Assembly (NCBI RefSeq): GCF_024679095.1
Contig: NC_066552.1
Span: 14,470,518-14,534,517, forward strand
Direction of reading: 5' to 3'
Source of the DNA: Eriocheir sinensis
Lineage: Eukaryota > Arthropoda > Malacostraca > Decapoda > Varunidae
DNA length: 64,000 bases
Both the position numbers and the translations under genes were made by a program. Positions within the stretch are counted from its first letter, which is position 1, and every line of letters starts with the position of its first letter. The notes under the pieces were generated by a model. The model searched no databases. It saw only the letters and a list, made by a program, of their open reading frames with translations, and was not told the origin of the DNA. This document shows, piece after piece, positions 62,503 through 64,000 of the stretch.

Positions 62503-62670
62503 GAGGCGGTGGCAGAGTAGTCAGCGTGCGGACGTGGTGTGCCCGTGGACCAGGGTTCGAGTCCCACCGATACACGTTCACAATTTTTAACCATTTGCGA
62601 CTGTCTGAAGATTACCCACGTGATGCCCAGACCTTCAATCAACCCTGACTTCAGCGACTTCGTTCAAGAG
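62503..62670 (+). mobile_element. tRNA-derived SINE
   Basis: The tRNA-like head has gtggcagagtagtcagcg (A box) and gggttcgagtcccac (B box). The acceptor arms ggcggtg/caccg pair only partly, so it is not an intact tRNA gene. The body (gactgtctgaagattaccca) is related to the SINE at 3823. No A tail; it ends at the tandem array starting 62672. Confidence 0.75.
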
Positions 62671-62671
62671 T

Positions 62672-63300
62672 CCACAACAAACATTACGCCTAAGTTTCGT
62701 TATGGTGAACAATTCTATTTTGCCGTCTGAATCACCGCGTTCTATACAGGCCAATCGTCATCAATAATTCCCCGCCTAAAAGTAATGAGCAGGTTCGAGT
62801 TTTCATTATTTTAGGGGAGTGAGGCAGATTGTGGAGTCCACCTCCCTGTTTAATGTCTGCCCATAACAAACATTACGCGCCACTTTCGTCATGGAGAACA
62901 ATACTATTTGATCGTCTGACTCACCACGTTCTAAACCAGTCAATCGTCACCAATAATTCCCCGCCTATAAGTTAATCTCCCTGTTCTCCCTACGTCCACA
63001 ACAAACATTACACGTCACTTTCGTCACGGTGAACAAATCTATTTGATCGTTTGAGTCCCCGCGTTCTATACCAGCCAATCGTCATCAATAACTCCCCGCC
63101 TATAAGTAATGCACAGGTTCGAGTTTTCATTATTTTAGGGGAGTGAAACAGATTGTAAAGTCCATCTCCAATAACAAACATTACGCTTCAGTTTCGTCCT
63201 GGTGAACAATAGTATTTTGTCTGAGTCACCACGTTCTATACCAGCCAATCGTCATCAACAATTCCCCGCCTATAAGTAATGCACAGGCTTGAGCTTTCAT
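62672..63300. repeat. Tandem array of ~130-190-bp units
   Basis: Four units share aacaaacattacgc, tttcgtcatggtgaacaa, ccacgttctataccagccaa, tcgtcatcaataattccccg and cctataagtaatgcacagg. Two units carry an extra segment (ttcattattttaggggagtg). Confidence 0.88.
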
Positions 63301-63629
63301 TATTTTTGGCCGATAGCTCCAAACCGCCACCTGCCCGGCCGTCCCTCACCCGGCGCCCGTGCCTCTCCTGTCATCGTCCACCACAGGGCCGCACATAAAA
63401 CACTGAGTCTCATACAGTATACGACAAAAATTGAAATGCCGGGGAAGGTTGCCACAAATACCGCTTTTCCATAAGCCGTATGTCATGCACAACGCCTGAA
63501 TTTTTGAAGCCCGGAGTTACGTACAATATTACAAAACACCGAAATATGGAGGAAATATTTAGTTTGAAATCACAGAACGGTCAACAAAACAACAATAATA
63601 AGTACTTTTCTGTCTCTCTTCTGAGGTAG

Positions 63630-64000
63630 GACCATATTCTCAAACATTTCGGGGCTCACACACCCACATTTGATAAAGCTTTCATGGAGGTTGAGTTAGT
63701 GTTACCAAGGGTAGTGTTATGAGCCTTGTGATAGTTTGACAAGGTTTCCGCTCCATGAACGTGAAAAGGACTCATGGGAACCCGACCAACCTCCTTTGTG
63801 GCCTTTGGAAATACTGAATATGGCTTTCGTAGGGGTTGTAGGTATTTCCAAGGGTAGTGCTAAGAGCCTAGTGACAGTCTGATAAGGCTTCTGCACCATG
63901 GACGTGAAAAGGACTCATGAGAACCCAACTAATATTCATTATGGCCTTTGGAAATACTTAATAAGGCTTTCGCTGGGGTTGTAGGTATTTCCAAGGGTAG
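63630..64000 (+). repeat. Dispersed ~180-bp repeat, copy 5 (tandem, runs off the window)
   Basis: Two units plus the start of a third: catttcggggctcacacacc, aagctttcatggaggttg, gtgatagtttgacaagg, catgaacgtgaaaaggactc and ggcctttggaaatactgaat, then the same order again from about 63830. Confidence 0.8.

Noticed and set aside
62510..62580. Possible true tRNA gene
   Set aside because: A and B boxes are present but acceptor and T stems pair poorly, and a SINE body follows.

Overview
This window looks like repeat-rich nuclear DNA from a decapod crustacean, probably a crab. The signs are very long dinucleotide tracts, jockey-like and CR1-like LINEs of decapod type, tRNA-derived SINEs, and one spliced host gene with GT-AG introns. 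The species call is inference. There is no operon structure, CRISPR array or rRNA gene, and I found no intact tRNA gene. The only convincing host gene is at 2127-3795: three exons encoding a condensation-type acyltransferase with an HHxxxDG motif and lacking its 5' end. Nearly everything else is mobile or repetitive DNA, and many recorded open frames are artefacts of simple repeats.

The main structure is a set of nested insertions from about 6.0 to 28.5 kb. A degenerate tandem array of roughly 125-150 bp units (about 6050-8037 and 27901-28520) was split by minus-strand jockey-like LINEs. The endonuclease region of the longer LINE was then split by a 16.3 kb Maverick/Polinton (adintovirus-like) element at 11089-27386. 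Its ends are exact: AG...CT terminal inverted repeats, a 6-bp target duplication (gaggag), and a LINE reading frame that becomes continuous when the element and one duplication are removed. The element carries a broken protein-primed family B DNA polymerase on the minus strand. On the plus strand it carries pieces of a packaging ATPase, a putative capsid protein (F54H12.2-like) and an adenain-like protease, plus a small Cys-rich ORF. No integrase is visible. It was later hit by a truncated LINE (in the polymerase), a SINE, and a nearly intact CR1-type LINE at 21603-26922. That CR1 has a zinc-finger/SGNH-esterase ORF1, 65-bp 5'UTR monomers and an 8-bp repeat tail.

From 28.5 to 39 kb lie a GAA/TTC inverted repeat, a polypurine block, CR1-like fragments of a second family (8-bp TTTCCATG-type tail), SINE pieces and a dispersed repeat of about 180 bp. 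At 39.1-44.7 kb a LINE with RNase H is split by a 4.6 kb LTR element (39817-44418; 590-bp LTRs, 4-bp duplication gtct) that shows a decayed gag-like frame but no pol. From 44.7 to 64 kb there are minisatellites (24-bp unit at 44.7-45.7 kb, 14-bp unit at 48.9-50.4 kb, a unit near 120 bp at 60.1-61.2 kb), a long CR1-like ORF2 pseudogene (51.6-54.6 kb), many microsatellites, a tRNA-derived SINE at 62.5 kb, and more copies of the dispersed repeat.
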